Positions 8,594 to 18,359 are shown, counted from the stretch's first letter. The stretch is DNA of 64,000 nucleotides from an uncultured Glaciecola sp. (GCA_905479945.1 CAJQOP010000059.1:1-64000); one strand, 5' to 3'. The notes: generated by a model from the sequence alone, not told the origin. A program made the numbers and translations.

Positions 8594-8871
8594 GGTCATT
8601 TTAACACTTGTAGAATCAAGCTAATGAACTTTAGTAAGCGATTCAATAAATTCTCTTTTGAAACTGTGCTCACTATCCTATAAATCTAGGTTTGTTATGA
8701 CCTTCGTGGCTATTGTCAACTTATCGAATTTGCGTGACTTTTTGATATGAGTTGCGTAGCGATAACATACGTACATTTTAGGACTTTTCATACGCTAATT
8801 GCCTCACAGCTACTGAGGGACTGCGGCAACTTGACAGTGTCCTTTATCTCGATATTCTTAGCCCTAATCTA
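8594..8871. other. Intergenic region
   Basis: About 280 bases upstream of the phosphatase gene and downstream of the sigma-factor gene. It should hold the phosphatase promoter. No terminator hairpin with a T-run was found after the sigma gene. Confidence 0.4.
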
Positions 8872-10002
8872 TTAAAAGACTAGGCGACCGCTGTTAATTA
8901 AACCAACGATAAGGCCTGCAAAACCAGTTAACATTGCCAATGACATACACAAATAGCTAATTATTTTTTTGTTTCTGTTGGCTTTTTGGCCGACTTTGTT
9001 TGTGCCGTGTAAATGAATAAACCCCATGCTACGAATCATCAGCAAAACTAAGCCGATAGCAAATGCTGTGTATGTCAGCACAGGGCCTATCCATCCGAGG
9101 GTAAACTCATATCCAGCAGTAATAAAAAAGCCCCAAATAATTACCCATGCTATTGTTTCGTTACGATAACGCTTCAGTAATTTTTTATGCGCTTCTTTGT
9201 CCAGGGTTCTTATCGCTATATTGGAGGACCATATTATCGCAAATAACGCTATAAATGCTCCGGCTAGAGAACCTCCAATTACCGCCAAGAATTTCATTAA
9301 AAATCCAGAACCTGCTTTGCTGCTAGCGCTTATACTGGTCGCTACCGTTGCTGCTGCAACGGGCGCCGATGGAACTAGCAAAGCACTTATTACTGCGCTA
9401 AAGCCAAGTGCTGGGGCCGTACCATAAATATAAGCACTTGCATGCTTCAGAATATTGGCTTTTAATGTTTGACGAACCCTCGACAGTTTTTTGCGCACGT
9501 TCGCTTCGCTTATATCAAGCAAGCATGCAACGTGCTTGCTAGATTGTTCTTCTCGGTAATACAGAAGAACAATTTCGCGCTCGTCTTGTGCCAATTCATC
9601 AATAAACTGCCTCAGCATTACTTGGCGACTATCAACATAAAGTTGCTCATCATTTTGTAGTTGCGGGCTGGTAAGACCATGCAAAATGACGTCCGCTTGA
9701 CCAGCTTCAACTTTGCTACCTGCTTTACTATCGCGTAAAAAATTAAAAGCGGTGTACCTTGTACTTTGTCTTACCCAAGGTAAAAAACTGCTAGGGTTCT
9801 TTAACTTGTTGAGATTTTGCCAGATTGAAACAAATACTTGTTGAGCAACTTCTTCACTATCATCAATGTCTTTTACAATCGCCAATGCAATTGAAGTAAC
9901 AGCATTTTGGCAATGTTTTATGAGTCGCTCGTAGGCTTGAATATCACCATTTTGAGCAAGCAAAACATCATTTATTAATGGTGCCTGAGGGTCAATAATC
10001 AT
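8872..10002 (-). CDS. ECF-type sigma factor fused to a C-terminal membrane domain
   Basis: 376 residues. Residues 1-185 are a sigma-70 family protein. Region 2 includes IVKDIDDSEEVAQQVFVSIWQN and FLPWVRQSTRYTAFNFLRD, and region 4 reads LAQDEREIVLLYYREEQSSKHVACLLDIS followed by VRKKLSRVRQTLK. The rest is membranous: two helices near 195-255, a basic loop, then four more helices to the C-terminus. Fusion of an ECF-type factor to a membrane domain suggests tethering at the membrane, or a built-in anti-sigma function; this is inference. It is the second gene of a two-gene operon: the upstream hydrolase stop lies two bases before its ATG, so translational coupling is likely. Confidence 0.85.
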   Translation of the reverse strand: MIIDPQAPLINDVLLAQNGDIQAYERLIKHCQNAVTSIALAIVKDIDDSEEVAQQVFVSIWQNLNKLKNPSSFLPWVRQSTRYTAFNFLRDSKAGSKVEAGQADVILHGLTSPQLQNDEQLYVDSRQVMLRQFIDELAQDEREIVLLYYREEQSSKHVACLLDISEANVRKKLSRVRQTLKANILKHASAYIYGTAPALGFSAVISALLVPSAPVAAATVATSISASSKAGSGFLMKFLAVIGGSLAGAFIALFAIIWSSNIAIRTLDKEAHKKLLKRYRNETIAWVIIWGFFITAGYEFTLGWIGPVLTYTAFAIGLVLLMIRSMGFIHLHGTNKVGQKANRNKKIISYLCMSLAMLTGFAGLIVGLINSGRLVF

Positions 10003-10004
10003 GA

Positions 10005-10904
10005 TTACTTATCCAAGAATCGTGTCACTTGCTGACTGACCCACTGCACATCATCAAAAAACATAAAGTGGCGCGTTTTTGTGTTCATAACGACTTCCGC
10101 ATTCTTAACATTCTCGAACTGTTGCTCGTATAAAGCGCGCACTTGCTCATGCTGCGCTAGCTCGGTAAAACCGCCCGATGCGCCGAGCATTAATATAGTG
10201 GTGCTAGATTTTTTCAGAGGCTCTCGCATATCGCTTGTTAATACATCGTACATTGCTTTGCCTACCGTACTTGGGTCAGATTGACTCGCCATTTCTACTA
10301 CTCTTGCTTGATTTGCCAATGACGTAGCCTGAACATAAACTCCTTGTTGTGTTTGACTTCTTAGTTGTTGCTTAGTCATATTGGTAAACATGGTTTTTAT
10401 ATTTTGTGCCTGAGGTTTCATCATATCAGCCGTCGTTGCGTTGGTACGAGTGAAAATTGGTCCAATAAAAGGTAAGCCATCAATTGAGACTAGTTTACCA
10501 ATTTTGTCTTCATGATAACTCGCCAACATGAATCCTGTTAGACCACCCATGCTATGTCCAATTATGTTTGGATTCTGAAGTTTGTTACTGTCTATGTAAT
10601 GAACAATATCATTGAGTAATTTGTCTAGGCTAAAATCTATAGTTGCTGGTGTGTTTGCAAACCCTTTTACCGACATAAGATGAACCTTATGACGTTTCGA
10701 TAGATCATCAGCTAAGCTTTCAAATACACTAGCGTCGGACATAAGACCTGGAATAAGAATTATCGATGGCCCTTCTCCTTTTACTTCCACCTTAAATGTA
10801 TCTTGTGCAACTGCATACATGTGAGTCAATAATAAGGCCGTAAATACGCTAACTATTAAAGTGAGGGTTCGTGCTTTTTTAAAAATGTGTTTGCGAGTTA
10901 TCAT
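10005..10904 (-). CDS. Alpha/beta hydrolase, exported or membrane-anchored
   Basis: 299 residues. An N-terminal hydrophobic segment (about residues 12-33, ending TALLLTHMYAVAQ) looks like a signal peptide. The fold motifs are IILIPGLMSDASVF (oxyanion strand), the nucleophile elbow GHSMGGLTG, and a late NTKTRHFMFFDD with the catalytic His candidate. The acid is probably in the strand ILMLGASGGFTE, which is atypical. It is the first gene of an operon with the membrane-fused sigma factor (two-base gap), hinting that an extracytoplasmic lipase or esterase and its regulator are co-produced. The substrate is unknown. Confidence 0.85.
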   Translation of the reverse strand: MITRKHIFKKARTLTLIVSVFTALLLTHMYAVAQDTFKVEVKGEGPSIILIPGLMSDASVFESLADDLSKRHKVHLMSVKGFANTPATIDFSLDKLLNDIVHYIDSNKLQNPNIIGHSMGGLTGFMLASYHEDKIGKLVSIDGLPFIGPIFTRTNATTADMMKPQAQNIKTMFTNMTKQQLRSQTQQGVYVQATSLANQARVVEMASQSDPSTVGKAMYDVLTSDMREPLKKSSTTILMLGASGGFTELAQHEQVRALYEQQFENVKNAEVVMNTKTRHFMFFDDVQWVSQQVTRFLDK

Positions 10905-11544
10905 ATTTATTTTCTGCCTTTATTAAAGATTGAGTTCATTAACATTAATGACTTTCATACCTTAGTAACTGCTGCGCAAAAAAGTGTGACAGATTTTTAC
11001 TGAATTTTTGTTGAATCTTTCTTTGTGTACCGCAAAACCCGTTTAAAATTTGGCTTTTCAGGGCTTGAATAGACCAAGGATAGTATTTTCAAGTAAAGTG
11101 TTAAGCCAATAGGCTATGATAAAATCCGAGATTTGCTTGTTCTTCCCTCGATGTTATAGATATCCATCTAGCCGAATAACTGCCCGTCAAACGGAATGCA
11201 ACAACATTTATCTTAATAAATACCTCATCCAAATACCACATATCAACGAATTGACCGCGCTTCGTCCTAATTAGGAGACAATATTACTTACCAAACATAA
11301 GGTGCCAAAATTATTTATCCCTTTGCTATTACTATTCGAATAAACTAGACATCCAAACGAATCAACTGGACAGACAAGGTAAGGTGCTCGTCCAATTCAT
11401 GAGAATAAAGGGGACTCTCAGGATAATTCTATGTTTAAAAAAACCCAACAGTATTAATTTAAGCATACTAAAGCGCACGTAATTAACGTATATTAAAATC
11501 ACAGTAATAAAAAGTTGAATCATAATAATTAGTAGTAAAAAGTA
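10905..11544. other. Long intergenic region with a transposase relic
   Basis: 640 bases between the divergent hydrolase and pseudo-receiver genes. It must contain both promoters. Apart from the IS6-like relic at 11206-11314 (listed separately) I see no coding or RNA feature. Confidence 0.5.
11206..11314 (-). pseudogene. IS6-family transposase relic
   Basis: On the minus strand, 11206-11271 encodes IRTKRGQFVDMWYLDEVFIKIN. This resembles the segment around the first catalytic Asp of IS6/IS240-like DDE transposases (usual form W.LDEVFIKIN). A degraded NFG stretch, also typical of these proteins, lies upstream at about 11304-11312 in another frame. After KIN the similarity is lost. No terminal inverted repeats were found. 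The call rests on one short motif, so it is moderate. Confidence 0.5.
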
Positions 11545-13179
11545 ATGGATTTGGCCGTCATAACAAAAACTCGTATTCTGGTCGTAGATAAGCTTGCGAG
11601 TGCAAAAAAACACCTCACATCACCATTAGAGCAAATTGGCTTTCGTGATATTCAATATCTTGAATCCACTAGCCGCGCACTTCTAGCCATCGAAAAACTG
11701 CCATTCGACCTTATTATTTGTGCGTACAGCATTAAAACTGAACATGATGGTTTGTATTTTTACGAGCAACTACTGCAATCAAAATTATTAAAAAGTAATA
11801 CTGGCTTTATTTTCACAAGCCTTGAAACAAACTTTCCGATTGTTCAGAGTATTGTAGACTTACCTCCTGATGATTTTATTGCAAAGCCGGTAAACGCAGA
11901 AAAGTTAGCAAAGCGCATAAGTCGTCTTGTCAAACGAAAGCAATTGTTAAGTCCAGCCTTGAATTTTATCGAACAAAAAAAATATAACGCAGCGCTAACT
12001 GAAATTGACCAATTACTTTCTTATCAGAGCAATCGAGAATGCTTCCCTATCGCATTAAAAACCAAGGGAGATTTATTGTTATTGGCCAATCAATATCACG
12101 ATGCTAAAGCCTATTTCAGCTCGATGCTTCGAGTGCAACCCCTGAGTTGGGCCGAAACAGGGCTTATTAAGTCTTTAATAGCACTCGATCAAGATGACGA
12201 AGCAGAAAAGAACGCCATCAAATTAGCTTGCAAGCGAGAGAGCAAGACAGTCGCTTATGAATTATTAGCCTTACTGCAAATCAAACATGAAAAATATGAT
12301 GAGGCCTTAGAAAGCACATTAATTGCAGCTGAAATATCTCCTAGAAACATGAAACGCCAAAATACAGCGAGATTATTGGCGAAATTATCGAATGATCATG
12401 AAACAGAGTTTGATATTACCAAACGTATGATCACCTTCGCAAAGAATTCAGTGAAGGAGTCTTCACAACTTTATAAAAATGCAATTCGCGCAGGTATAGA
12501 CTATGCGATGAGCGCCGAACCTATGCATATTCAGGATATAATGAATGCAACAAAACAGTTTTTAACCCAATTAAAGAAGCGGTACCTGTATGAAGACCAC
12601 GCTGAGGAAATAAAAGTAATGCAGGTTCGGCTATTGCATTTGGAAAACGAAAATGAAAAAGCCTTAGAAATCGTTGATCAATTTAGCCGCAACAACGCGA
12701 CAATGACTGATGAAGCTCTGCTTGATAAAGCAAAAGCATTGCATGAAATAGGCTTAAAAAATGATGCAACCACCTTATATAAAGTGCTAGATGAGCGCGC
12801 TCAGGTAATAGTAAATCAGATTGATGAACAATTGTTAGAGGAATCTCTATTTGCTAAACTTGTTAGCAAAGAAAGTAATGAAAAAGAACACATTCAGCTA
12901 AGTTCGAATGAACTTAATAAACAAGGTGTTAGGGCTTTTAATAATAGGGATTTTGGAAAAGCCTTTGAAATTTTCACCCAAGCCTTAGCACTAGCGCCGA
13001 AAAATGCTCCCGTTGCACTTAATTTATTGCACGTTATATCAAAGCTGCAAATGAGCTCTGCTATTTCTGAACTAAGCACTCAAGTGACTCAGTGCGTCAA
13101 CATACTTGAGCAAAAGAAGCTTAGTGCAGAACAATTGAAAAAATATAAAAAATTACGGAATCTGTTGAACGTTCAATAA
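11545..13179 (+). CDS. Pseudo-receiver domain protein with TPR repeats
   Basis: 544 residues. Residues 8-130 have the CheY fold pattern (ILVVDKLASAKKHL, FDLIICAYSIKTEHDG, FIFTS, FIAKPV). However, the phosphoacceptor Asp is Ala60, and the acidic pair is D15-K16, while T91 and K114 remain. It therefore cannot be phosphorylated normally. Residues 140-540 are helical TPR-like repeats (for example FPIALKTKGDLLLLANQYHDAKAYFSSML and GVRAFNNRDFGKAFEIFTQALALAPKNAP). Such proteins are found near chemotaxis and motility genes in vibrios and alteromonads and probably act as scaffolds. No neighbour here points to a partner. No clear ribosome binding site precedes the ATG. Confidence 0.8.
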   Translation: MDLAVITKTRILVVDKLASAKKHLTSPLEQIGFRDIQYLESTSRALLAIEKLPFDLIICAYSIKTEHDGLYFYEQLLQSKLLKSNTGFIFTSLETNFPIVQSIVDLPPDDFIAKPVNAEKLAKRISRLVKRKQLLSPALNFIEQKKYNAALTEIDQLLSYQSNRECFPIALKTKGDLLLLANQYHDAKAYFSSMLRVQPLSWAETGLIKSLIALDQDDEAEKNAIKLACKRESKTVAYELLALLQIKHEKYDEALESTLIAAEISPRNMKRQNTARLLAKLSNDHETEFDITKRMITFAKNSVKESSQLYKNAIRAGIDYAMSAEPMHIQDIMNATKQFLTQLKKRYLYEDHAEEIKVMQVRLLHLENENEKALEIVDQFSRNNATMTDEALLDKAKALHEIGLKNDATTLYKVLDERAQVIVNQIDEQLLEESLFAKLVSKESNEKEHIQLSSNELNKQGVRAFNNRDFGKAFEIFTQALALAPKNAPVALNLLHVISKLQMSSAISELSTQVTQCVNILEQKKLSAEQLKKYKKLRNLLNVQ

Positions 13180-13241
13180 TGAATTCAGTTATTATCATCA
13201 CATCAAAATTTTTCAATGCATACAGGCTAACGGTTAATTAA

Positions 13242-15041
13242 ATGCGCCCTTCTCGCTTTACTCCCCCAGATGATGAGCCCATAAATTGGAAAGTATTTTT
13301 AAAATTATGGCCATACCTAACTGAATTTAAAGGTCGCGTTTGGCTAGCTGTCGGCTGCCTCATAGCAGCTAAAATGGCTAGTATTGGCCTTCCTTTTGTA
13401 TTGAAGCATACAGTCGACAATTTAAATTTAGAAACCACAAAAGAAGTCATGATGGCAGCAACCCTTGGGCTAATTATCGCCTACGGTGTGCTGCGTTTAG
13501 CCAATGTTTTATTTGGTGAAATAAGAGATACCTTGTTCGGACGTGTCACCGAAAGAGCAATGCGGCGACTGGGTTTAACTGTATTTAATCACCTTCACAA
13601 GCTCGATTTAGATTTCCATCTGTCTCGCCAAACGGGCGGCTTGTCCCGTGATATAGAACGCGGTACCTCGGGCGTTAGTTTTCTAATGCGCTTCTTAATA
13701 TTCAACATTGTGCCGACTCTTTTAGAGATTTCTATGGTTGTTGGCTTATTGTTCTATAACTATGGTGTTAGTTTTGCATTTGTCATCTTTGCTTCAGTTG
13801 TTCTCTACGCGTTCTTTTCTATAAAGGCAACTGATTGGCGCACTAAGTATGTCAAGCAGGTTAATCAGGCAGATAATAGTAGTACCTCGCGTGCCATTGA
13901 TAGCCTGCTGAACTTTGAAACAGTGAAGTATTTCAACAATGAGAAGTTTGAAGCCAATCGTTATGACGTCGATCTTGAAAAATGGGAAACAGCTCGGCGC
14001 AACAACCGACTGTCGTTATTTGCTTTAAATGGCGGACAAGCATTTATTATTGCAGGCGCGATGACATCGATGATGGCTCTGGCCGCAATCAATGTAGCCA
14101 ATGGGAATATGACTATTGGTGACTTCGTTTTAGTCAACGCATTCACCATGCAAATATTTATGCCTTTGAATTTTTTAGGCTTTGTATATCGAGAAATTAG
14201 AGGCTCACTAACAAATATTGAGAATCTTTTTAAGCTTCTCGAGAAGAAGCCCGCTATTGTTGATAAACCAGAGGCAAAAGAACTGAAGGTTACAAAAGGT
14301 GAAATTTGCTTCCAAAACGTCAGTTTCGCCTATCATAAAGACCGTCAAATATTACAAAACGTGAGTTTCACTATTAAAGCTGGCAGTAAAGTAGCTGTTG
14401 TTGGCGAAAGCGGCGCGGGCAAATCAACACTCGTTAAATTACTGTTTCGCTTTTACGATCCTACATCCGGAAGTATTACGATTGATGGCCAAGTTGTTGC
14501 CGAACATACGCAAGACTCAGTCAGAGAGCATATCGGTATCGTGCCGCAAGATACGGTTTTGTTTAATGACACCCTTTATGAAAACATCCGCTATGGACGT
14601 CCAGATGCAAGCGAACAAGAGATTGAGGAGGCGATTAAACTCGCCCACCTTGATACGTTTGTTACTCGTTTGCCTGACAGAGGCGACACTCAAGTAGGTG
14701 AGCGTGGTTTAAAACTCAGTGGTGGCGAAAAGCAACGAGTCGCGATAGCCAGAACAATATTAAAACGTCCTCCAATTATGGTGTTCGATGAAGCAACCTC
14801 GTCCCTAGATTCACAGTCTGAACAAGCCATACTTTCTGCATTGCGCGAAATTGCAGAGGGTCATACTAGCTTTATGATTGCGCACAGACTCTCCACTATT
14901 GTCGATGCCGACACTATTATTGTTATGGATAATGGAACGATAGCCGAACAAGGATCGCATGAGGAATTACTCAAACTAAAGGGGCTCTACAGTAAACTCT
15001 GGCAGGCACAGCAAAAGAACAATAGTCAAGATGAAAAGTAA
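13242..15041 (+). CDS. Atm1/HMT1-type ABC exporter (fused permease and ATPase)
   Basis: 599 residues. Six membrane helices (about 35-325) are followed by a nucleotide-binding domain with Walker A GESGAGKST, signature LSGGEKQR, Walker B IMVFDEATSSLD and H-loop IAHRLST. The loop SLLNFETVKYFNNEKFEANRY is characteristic of the Atm1/ABCB6-7/HMT1 branch, which exports glutathione-linked metals or sulfur compounds. It acts as a homodimer in the inner membrane. The short genes at 15047 and 15390 follow within 5 and 10 bases and probably share its mRNA. The start is the ATG at 13242; its ribosome binding site is weak. Confidence 0.9.
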   Translation: MRPSRFTPPDDEPINWKVFLKLWPYLTEFKGRVWLAVGCLIAAKMASIGLPFVLKHTVDNLNLETTKEVMMAATLGLIIAYGVLRLANVLFGEIRDTLFGRVTERAMRRLGLTVFNHLHKLDLDFHLSRQTGGLSRDIERGTSGVSFLMRFLIFNIVPTLLEISMVVGLLFYNYGVSFAFVIFASVVLYAFFSIKATDWRTKYVKQVNQADNSSTSRAIDSLLNFETVKYFNNEKFEANRYDVDLEKWETARRNNRLSLFALNGGQAFIIAGAMTSMMALAAINVANGNMTIGDFVLVNAFTMQIFMPLNFLGFVYREIRGSLTNIENLFKLLEKKPAIVDKPEAKELKVTKGEICFQNVSFAYHKDRQILQNVSFTIKAGSKVAVVGESGAGKSTLVKLLFRFYDPTSGSITIDGQVVAEHTQDSVREHIGIVPQDTVLFNDTLYENIRYGRPDASEQEIEEAIKLAHLDTFVTRLPDRGDTQVGERGLKLSGGEKQRVAIARTILKRPPIMVFDEATSSLDSQSEQAILSALREIAEGHTSFMIAHRLSTIVDADTIIVMDNGTIAEQGSHEELLKLKGLYSKLWQAQQKNNSQDEK

Positions 15042-15046
15042 TAGAC

Positions 15047-15379
15047 ATGAGTAATGATAAGGAACATCAAGAGATTGATTTTGGTAGTCAATCAAAAGAA
15101 GAGTTACTGTTACTTGTAAATACGCAAATGCCCTTCGGTAAATATGCGGGTACTAAATTGCTCAACTTACCTGAACCATATTTAGTTTGGTTTCACAAAA
15201 AGGGATTTCCAAGTGGAAAATTGGGCGAGCAATTAGCGCTTATGTACGAAATTAAACTCAATGGTTTAGAGCCTCTACTTCAACCTTTGCTTTATGAAAA
15301 CCGACAGCAAACTCGAAGAACAATGTCGATACAGGCCGATATTCAGCAAATGAAATCACGCGATAAAAATCGCTATTGA
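15047..15379 (+). CDS. DUF3820 family protein
   Basis: 110 residues. The core MPFGKYAGTKLLNLPEPYLVWF, followed by GFPSGKLGEQLALMYEIKLNGL, is the DUF3820 signature, seen in short gammaproteobacterial cytoplasmic proteins described in databases as putative quorum-sensing-regulated virulence factors. The real role is unclear. The gene lies five bases after the ABC exporter stop and ten before the next gene, so it is probably cotranscribed with both. Confidence 0.85.
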   Translation: MSNDKEHQEIDFGSQSKEELLLLVNTQMPFGKYAGTKLLNLPEPYLVWFHKKGFPSGKLGEQLALMYEIKLNGLEPLLQPLLYENRQQTRRTMSIQADIQQMKSRDKNRY

Positions 15380-15389
15380 GTGTTAAAGA

Positions 15390-15788
15390 ATGAGTTATTC
15401 TTCTTCAGAAGGACGCGCCAAAAGAAAGCGCAAGCCTAAATATGAGAAAGTCCCGATAAAGGATGCCGGCATCGACCATCAGATCCTTTGTCTGCATGAA
15501 GCAATGGCCAACAAATGCCTAGCTGAGCCAATACTCTTTGAACAGGTATCAGCGCGCATAGAAACACGCCACCACGCTAATCAAATGAGTTACGGTTCAT
15601 ATTTAACTTGGCTAGCTATTATTGAATTGAAAGCGACGCCTGAAGAATTTAAGCGAGCGCTTTTAGAGAAGTCTGTCAAAATGCGTAACATGCGCCGAGC
15701 AACTGTGTTTACTCAGGTGTTAACTGAGCAAGAACGAGTTGCTGTGCTTGACGCAATTACTCAAGCAAGGCTTAAAGATGCTCAATAG
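15390..15788 (+). CDS. Conserved hypothetical protein, basic N-terminus
   Basis: 132 residues. It starts with a strongly basic, disordered-looking stretch (EGRAKRKRKPKYEK) and continues as a predominantly helical domain with histidines (RIETRHHANQMSYGSYLTWL). No membrane helix or signal peptide. I do not recognise the family. It is the last gene of the Atm1 exporter/DUF3820 group. The basic tail could bind nucleic acid, which is speculative. Confidence 0.65.
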   Translation: MSYSSSEGRAKRKRKPKYEKVPIKDAGIDHQILCLHEAMANKCLAEPILFEQVSARIETRHHANQMSYGSYLTWLAIIELKATPEEFKRALLEKSVKMRNMRRATVFTQVLTEQERVAVLDAITQARLKDAQ

Positions 15789-15848
15789 TAAGCGCAGCGC
15801 TCATTACTCGAGACTGCGCCAGGCAACAGCGTGTAATTCTCAACAACG

Positions 15849-17198
15849 CTAGCTTTTAGCGTTCTTCAAGTGGTCTGCAACCAAGAACGCCATTTCCAAT
15901 ACTTGGTCAGCATTCAGACGCGGATCACACTGCGTTTGATAAGCTTCTGACAAGTCAGCATCACTTATTTTATAAGCACCACCTGTGCACTCAGTTACAT
16001 GTTGACCGGTCATTTCCAAATGGATGCCGCCAGCATGAGTACCTTCAGATTTGTGGCAGTCAAAAAATTGCTTAATTTCAGTCAAAATTGCATCAAAGTT
16101 ACGTGTTTTGTAACCCGTCGATGAAGTAATGGTATTACCATGCATTGGGTCTGAACTCCACACTACGTTTCGGCCTTCAGCTTTCACTCGACGTAACAGA
16201 CGCGGTAAATTCTTACCTAAGTTATTCGCTCCCATTCGCGTGATTAGAGTCAATCTTCCTGGTGTATTGTTCGGGTTCAAGGCATCAATCAAACGAATAA
16301 GTTCGTCTTCTTGCATACTTGGTCCAATTTTCACGCCTATCGGGTTGTTAATGCCACTAAAAAACTCAATATGAGCATGGTCTAGTTGACGCGTGCGCTC
16401 ACCAATCCATAACATATGTGCGGAGCAGTTATACGGCAAACCGGTTAAGGTATCGGTGCGCGTTAATGCTTGCTCGTAATTCAGCAATAATGCTTCATGC
16501 GAAGTAAACAATGAGGTTTCATGCAAAGAACTGTTGTTTTGAGCATTAATTCCAATCACATCCATAAACGCTAAGGTATCTTGGATACGATCAGACATGT
16601 CCTGATAACGATCTTTCAAGGGGTTATTTTCTAAGAAAGTCATGTTCCAACGATTTACTTGATGTAAATCGGCTAAACCGCCCTGGGCAAATGCACGCAA
16701 TAAATTTAAAGTCGCCGCACTTCTATGATATGCATCTACTAAGCGATTAGGATCAGGTTGACGAGACACTTCCGTAAAATCGAAGCCATTCACAATATCG
16801 CCACGATAACTAGGCAGTGTAATGCCATTTATAGTTTCAAAATCAGAAGAGCGTGGTTTGGCATATTGACCTGCCATGCGCGCAACTTTGGTTACGGGGC
16901 AGCGGCCGGCAAAAGTCAGAACAATGGCCATCTGCAAAATGACTTTAAAAGTATCACGGATTTTAGGGGCGTTAAACTCGTCAAATGACTCTGCACAATC
17001 GCCTCCTTGCAATAAGAAACCTTTACCTTCACACACATCACCCAATTGCTTATACAATTGACGTGTTTCCTCAGCAAATACTAGTGGTGGGTAGCTAGCA
17101 AGCTTAGTTTCTACTTCTTTTAATGCTTGTTGGTCTTGATAAGTGGGTTGTTGAAGTATCGGCTTTGCTCTCCAACTATCTGGTTTCCATTGACTCAC
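15849..17198 (-). CDS. Class II 3-deoxy-7-phosphoheptulonate (DAHP) synthase
   Basis: 449 residues. Condenses phosphoenolpyruvate and erythrose 4-phosphate in the first step of the shikimate pathway. Seen motifs: [72 protein letters not shown] and [18 protein letters not shown], all class II (plant/pseudomonad type) rather than AroFGH. I use the GTG at 17196-17198 because AAGGAA lies five bases before it and [10 protein letters not shown] is the usual beginning; an upstream start would add 17 atypical residues. It appears monocistronic. A 14-bp tandem duplication and a 16-bp triplication lie just upstream. Confidence 0.93.
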   Translation of the reverse strand: MSQWKPDSWRAKPILQQPTYQDQQALKEVETKLASYPPLVFAEETRQLYKQLGDVCEGKGFLLQGGDCAESFDEFNAPKIRDTFKVILQMAIVLTFAGRCPVTKVARMAGQYAKPRSSDFETINGITLPSYRGDIVNGFDFTEVSRQPDPNRLVDAYHRSAATLNLLRAFAQGGLADLHQVNRWNMTFLENNPLKDRYQDMSDRIQDTLAFMDVIGINAQNNSSLHETSLFTSHEALLLNYEQALTRTDTLTGLPYNCSAHMLWIGERTRQLDHAHIEFFSGINNPIGVKIGPSMQEDELIRLIDALNPNNTPGRLTLITRMGANNLGKNLPRLLRRVKAEGRNVVWSSDPMHGNTITSSTGYKTRNFDAILTEIKQFFDCHKSEGTHAGGIHLEMTGQHVTECTGGAYKISDADLSEAYQTQCDPRLNADQVLEMAFLVADHLKNAKS

Positions 17199-17248
17199 TG
17201 TGTTTCCTTTTACTCTATTAATAATAATCGTGTTTTGGTCGCTGCGCA

Positions 17249-17276
17249 TTTGATAGCATTACTTTGATAGCATGAC
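17249..17276. repeat. 14-bp tandem duplication upstream of the DAHP synthase gene
   Basis: TTTGATAGCATTAC at 17249-17262 is followed by TTTGATAGCATGAC at 17263-17276 and a partial third unit (TTTAATAGC). It lies about 50 bases upstream of the GTG start. Confidence 0.85.
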
Positions 17277-17401
17277 TTTAATAGCTTTTGCTTTCTTATA
17301 TTTCAATTCACTAAAAATTCGTTAACTCAGGAGCTTGTCTTGAAGAATGTTTCACCTAAAAAAATAAAAGCTAAATGCAGAACCGACAAAAAGATATGCG
17401 T

Positions 17402-17449
17402 TAATTCAAAGCTGCACTAATTCAAAGCTGCGCTAATTCAAAGCTGCGC
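17402..17449. repeat. 16-bp tandem triplication
   Basis: Three consecutive units of TAATTCAAAGCTGCGC, with one A-for-G difference in the first, between the divergently placed 3' end of btuD and the DAHP synthase 5' region. No hairpin with a T-run accompanies it. Confidence 0.95.
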
Positions 17450-17475
17450 TAAGCTAAATAATAACATAGGGGCTT

Positions 17476-18219
17476 TTAAAGTTGAGCTCTAATGAAGATT
17501 TTTTCTGCATTTTGTTCATTTTTTAGTTCGCCAAAAGGGTAATCATACAGCTCAGTTATGTTTTTAGCGTTCATCACATCCTCTGACTTTCCATATTGAT
17601 GATCAGTCTTATTTTTTAGCATCAACACATGGTCACTAAAACGCAAAGATAAATTCACATCATGAATGCTCAACACAACTAAATTTCCAATACCTGCAAA
17701 ATATTTAAACAGCGTCAGTGCGTTTTCTTGATGGGCGACATCTAAACTTTGAATGGGCTCATCTAGTAAAATTATAGCTTCACCGCGCTCAATAGAATGC
17801 CAGACTTGCATTAAGCACCTAGCGATATGCACACGTTGTTGCTCACCGCCACTAAGACTTTGGAGTGAGCGAGACATTAAGGGCGACAGCGATAGCGCTT
17901 TCTCTATGTCAGCTGGGACTTCTTTATGACCAGCATAAAAATCAAGGAGTTCATCAACCTTAAGCGAAAACGACAAGGTATATTTTTGCTGTAAATAGGC
18001 AAGCCTTGATGACAGTTCAGCAATTGATATTGTCGAAATGTTAGTTTCATCGATTTCAATCGAACCGCTATCAATAGTTACGAGGCCTGAAATAGCATCA
18101 AATAGAGAGCTTTTACCAGCTCCATTTTGGCCAAGAACATGCCAACATTCTCCAGCATTCATTTCGAAGCTGATATTATGGAGTCGGTGCTTAAGTGAAA
18201 TTTGAGATACTTTTAGCAT
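17476..18219 (-). CDS. btuD: Vitamin B12 ABC transporter ATP-binding protein BtuD
   Basis: 247 residues, one ABC ATPase domain: Walker A GQNGAGKSS, Q-loop LAYLQQ, signature LSGGEQQR, Walker B IILLDEP, switch His in SIHDVNLSL. The sequence (ISFEMNAGECWHVLGQNGAGKSS, DEPIQSLDVAHQ) fits BtuD of the B12 uptake system better than the FecE or HmuV types. Its permease BtuC is encoded on the same strand but 3.6 kb upstream (21881-22858), with glpD and glpK in between. No periplasmic binding protein gene is in the window. Confidence 0.85.
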   Translation of the reverse strand: MLKVSQISLKHRLHNISFEMNAGECWHVLGQNGAGKSSLFDAISGLVTIDSGSIEIDETNISTISIAELSSRLAYLQQKYTLSFSLKVDELLDFYAGHKEVPADIEKALSLSPLMSRSLQSLSGGEQQRVHIARCLMQVWHSIERGEAIILLDEPIQSLDVAHQENALTLFKYFAGIGNLVVLSIHDVNLSLRFSDHVLMLKNKTDHQYGKSEDVMNAKNITELYDYPFGELKNEQNAEKIFIRAQL

Positions 18220-18359
18220 GTAAAATCATAAGACTAAAGATTAAGAGATAATCACTAGTGTCTCTATTTAAGTCATGTAAAGCAAGCTAATGTAAACCTC
18301 TCACCGACTAAAAACAGGCGGTTTTCGGTAACAATCACATGTCGATTAAAGTTATTAGT

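Noticed and set aside
15842-15863. Hairpin AACGCT/AGCGTT at the DAHP synthase 3' end
   Set aside because: Six-bp stem inside the coding end with no T-run; not a convincing terminator.
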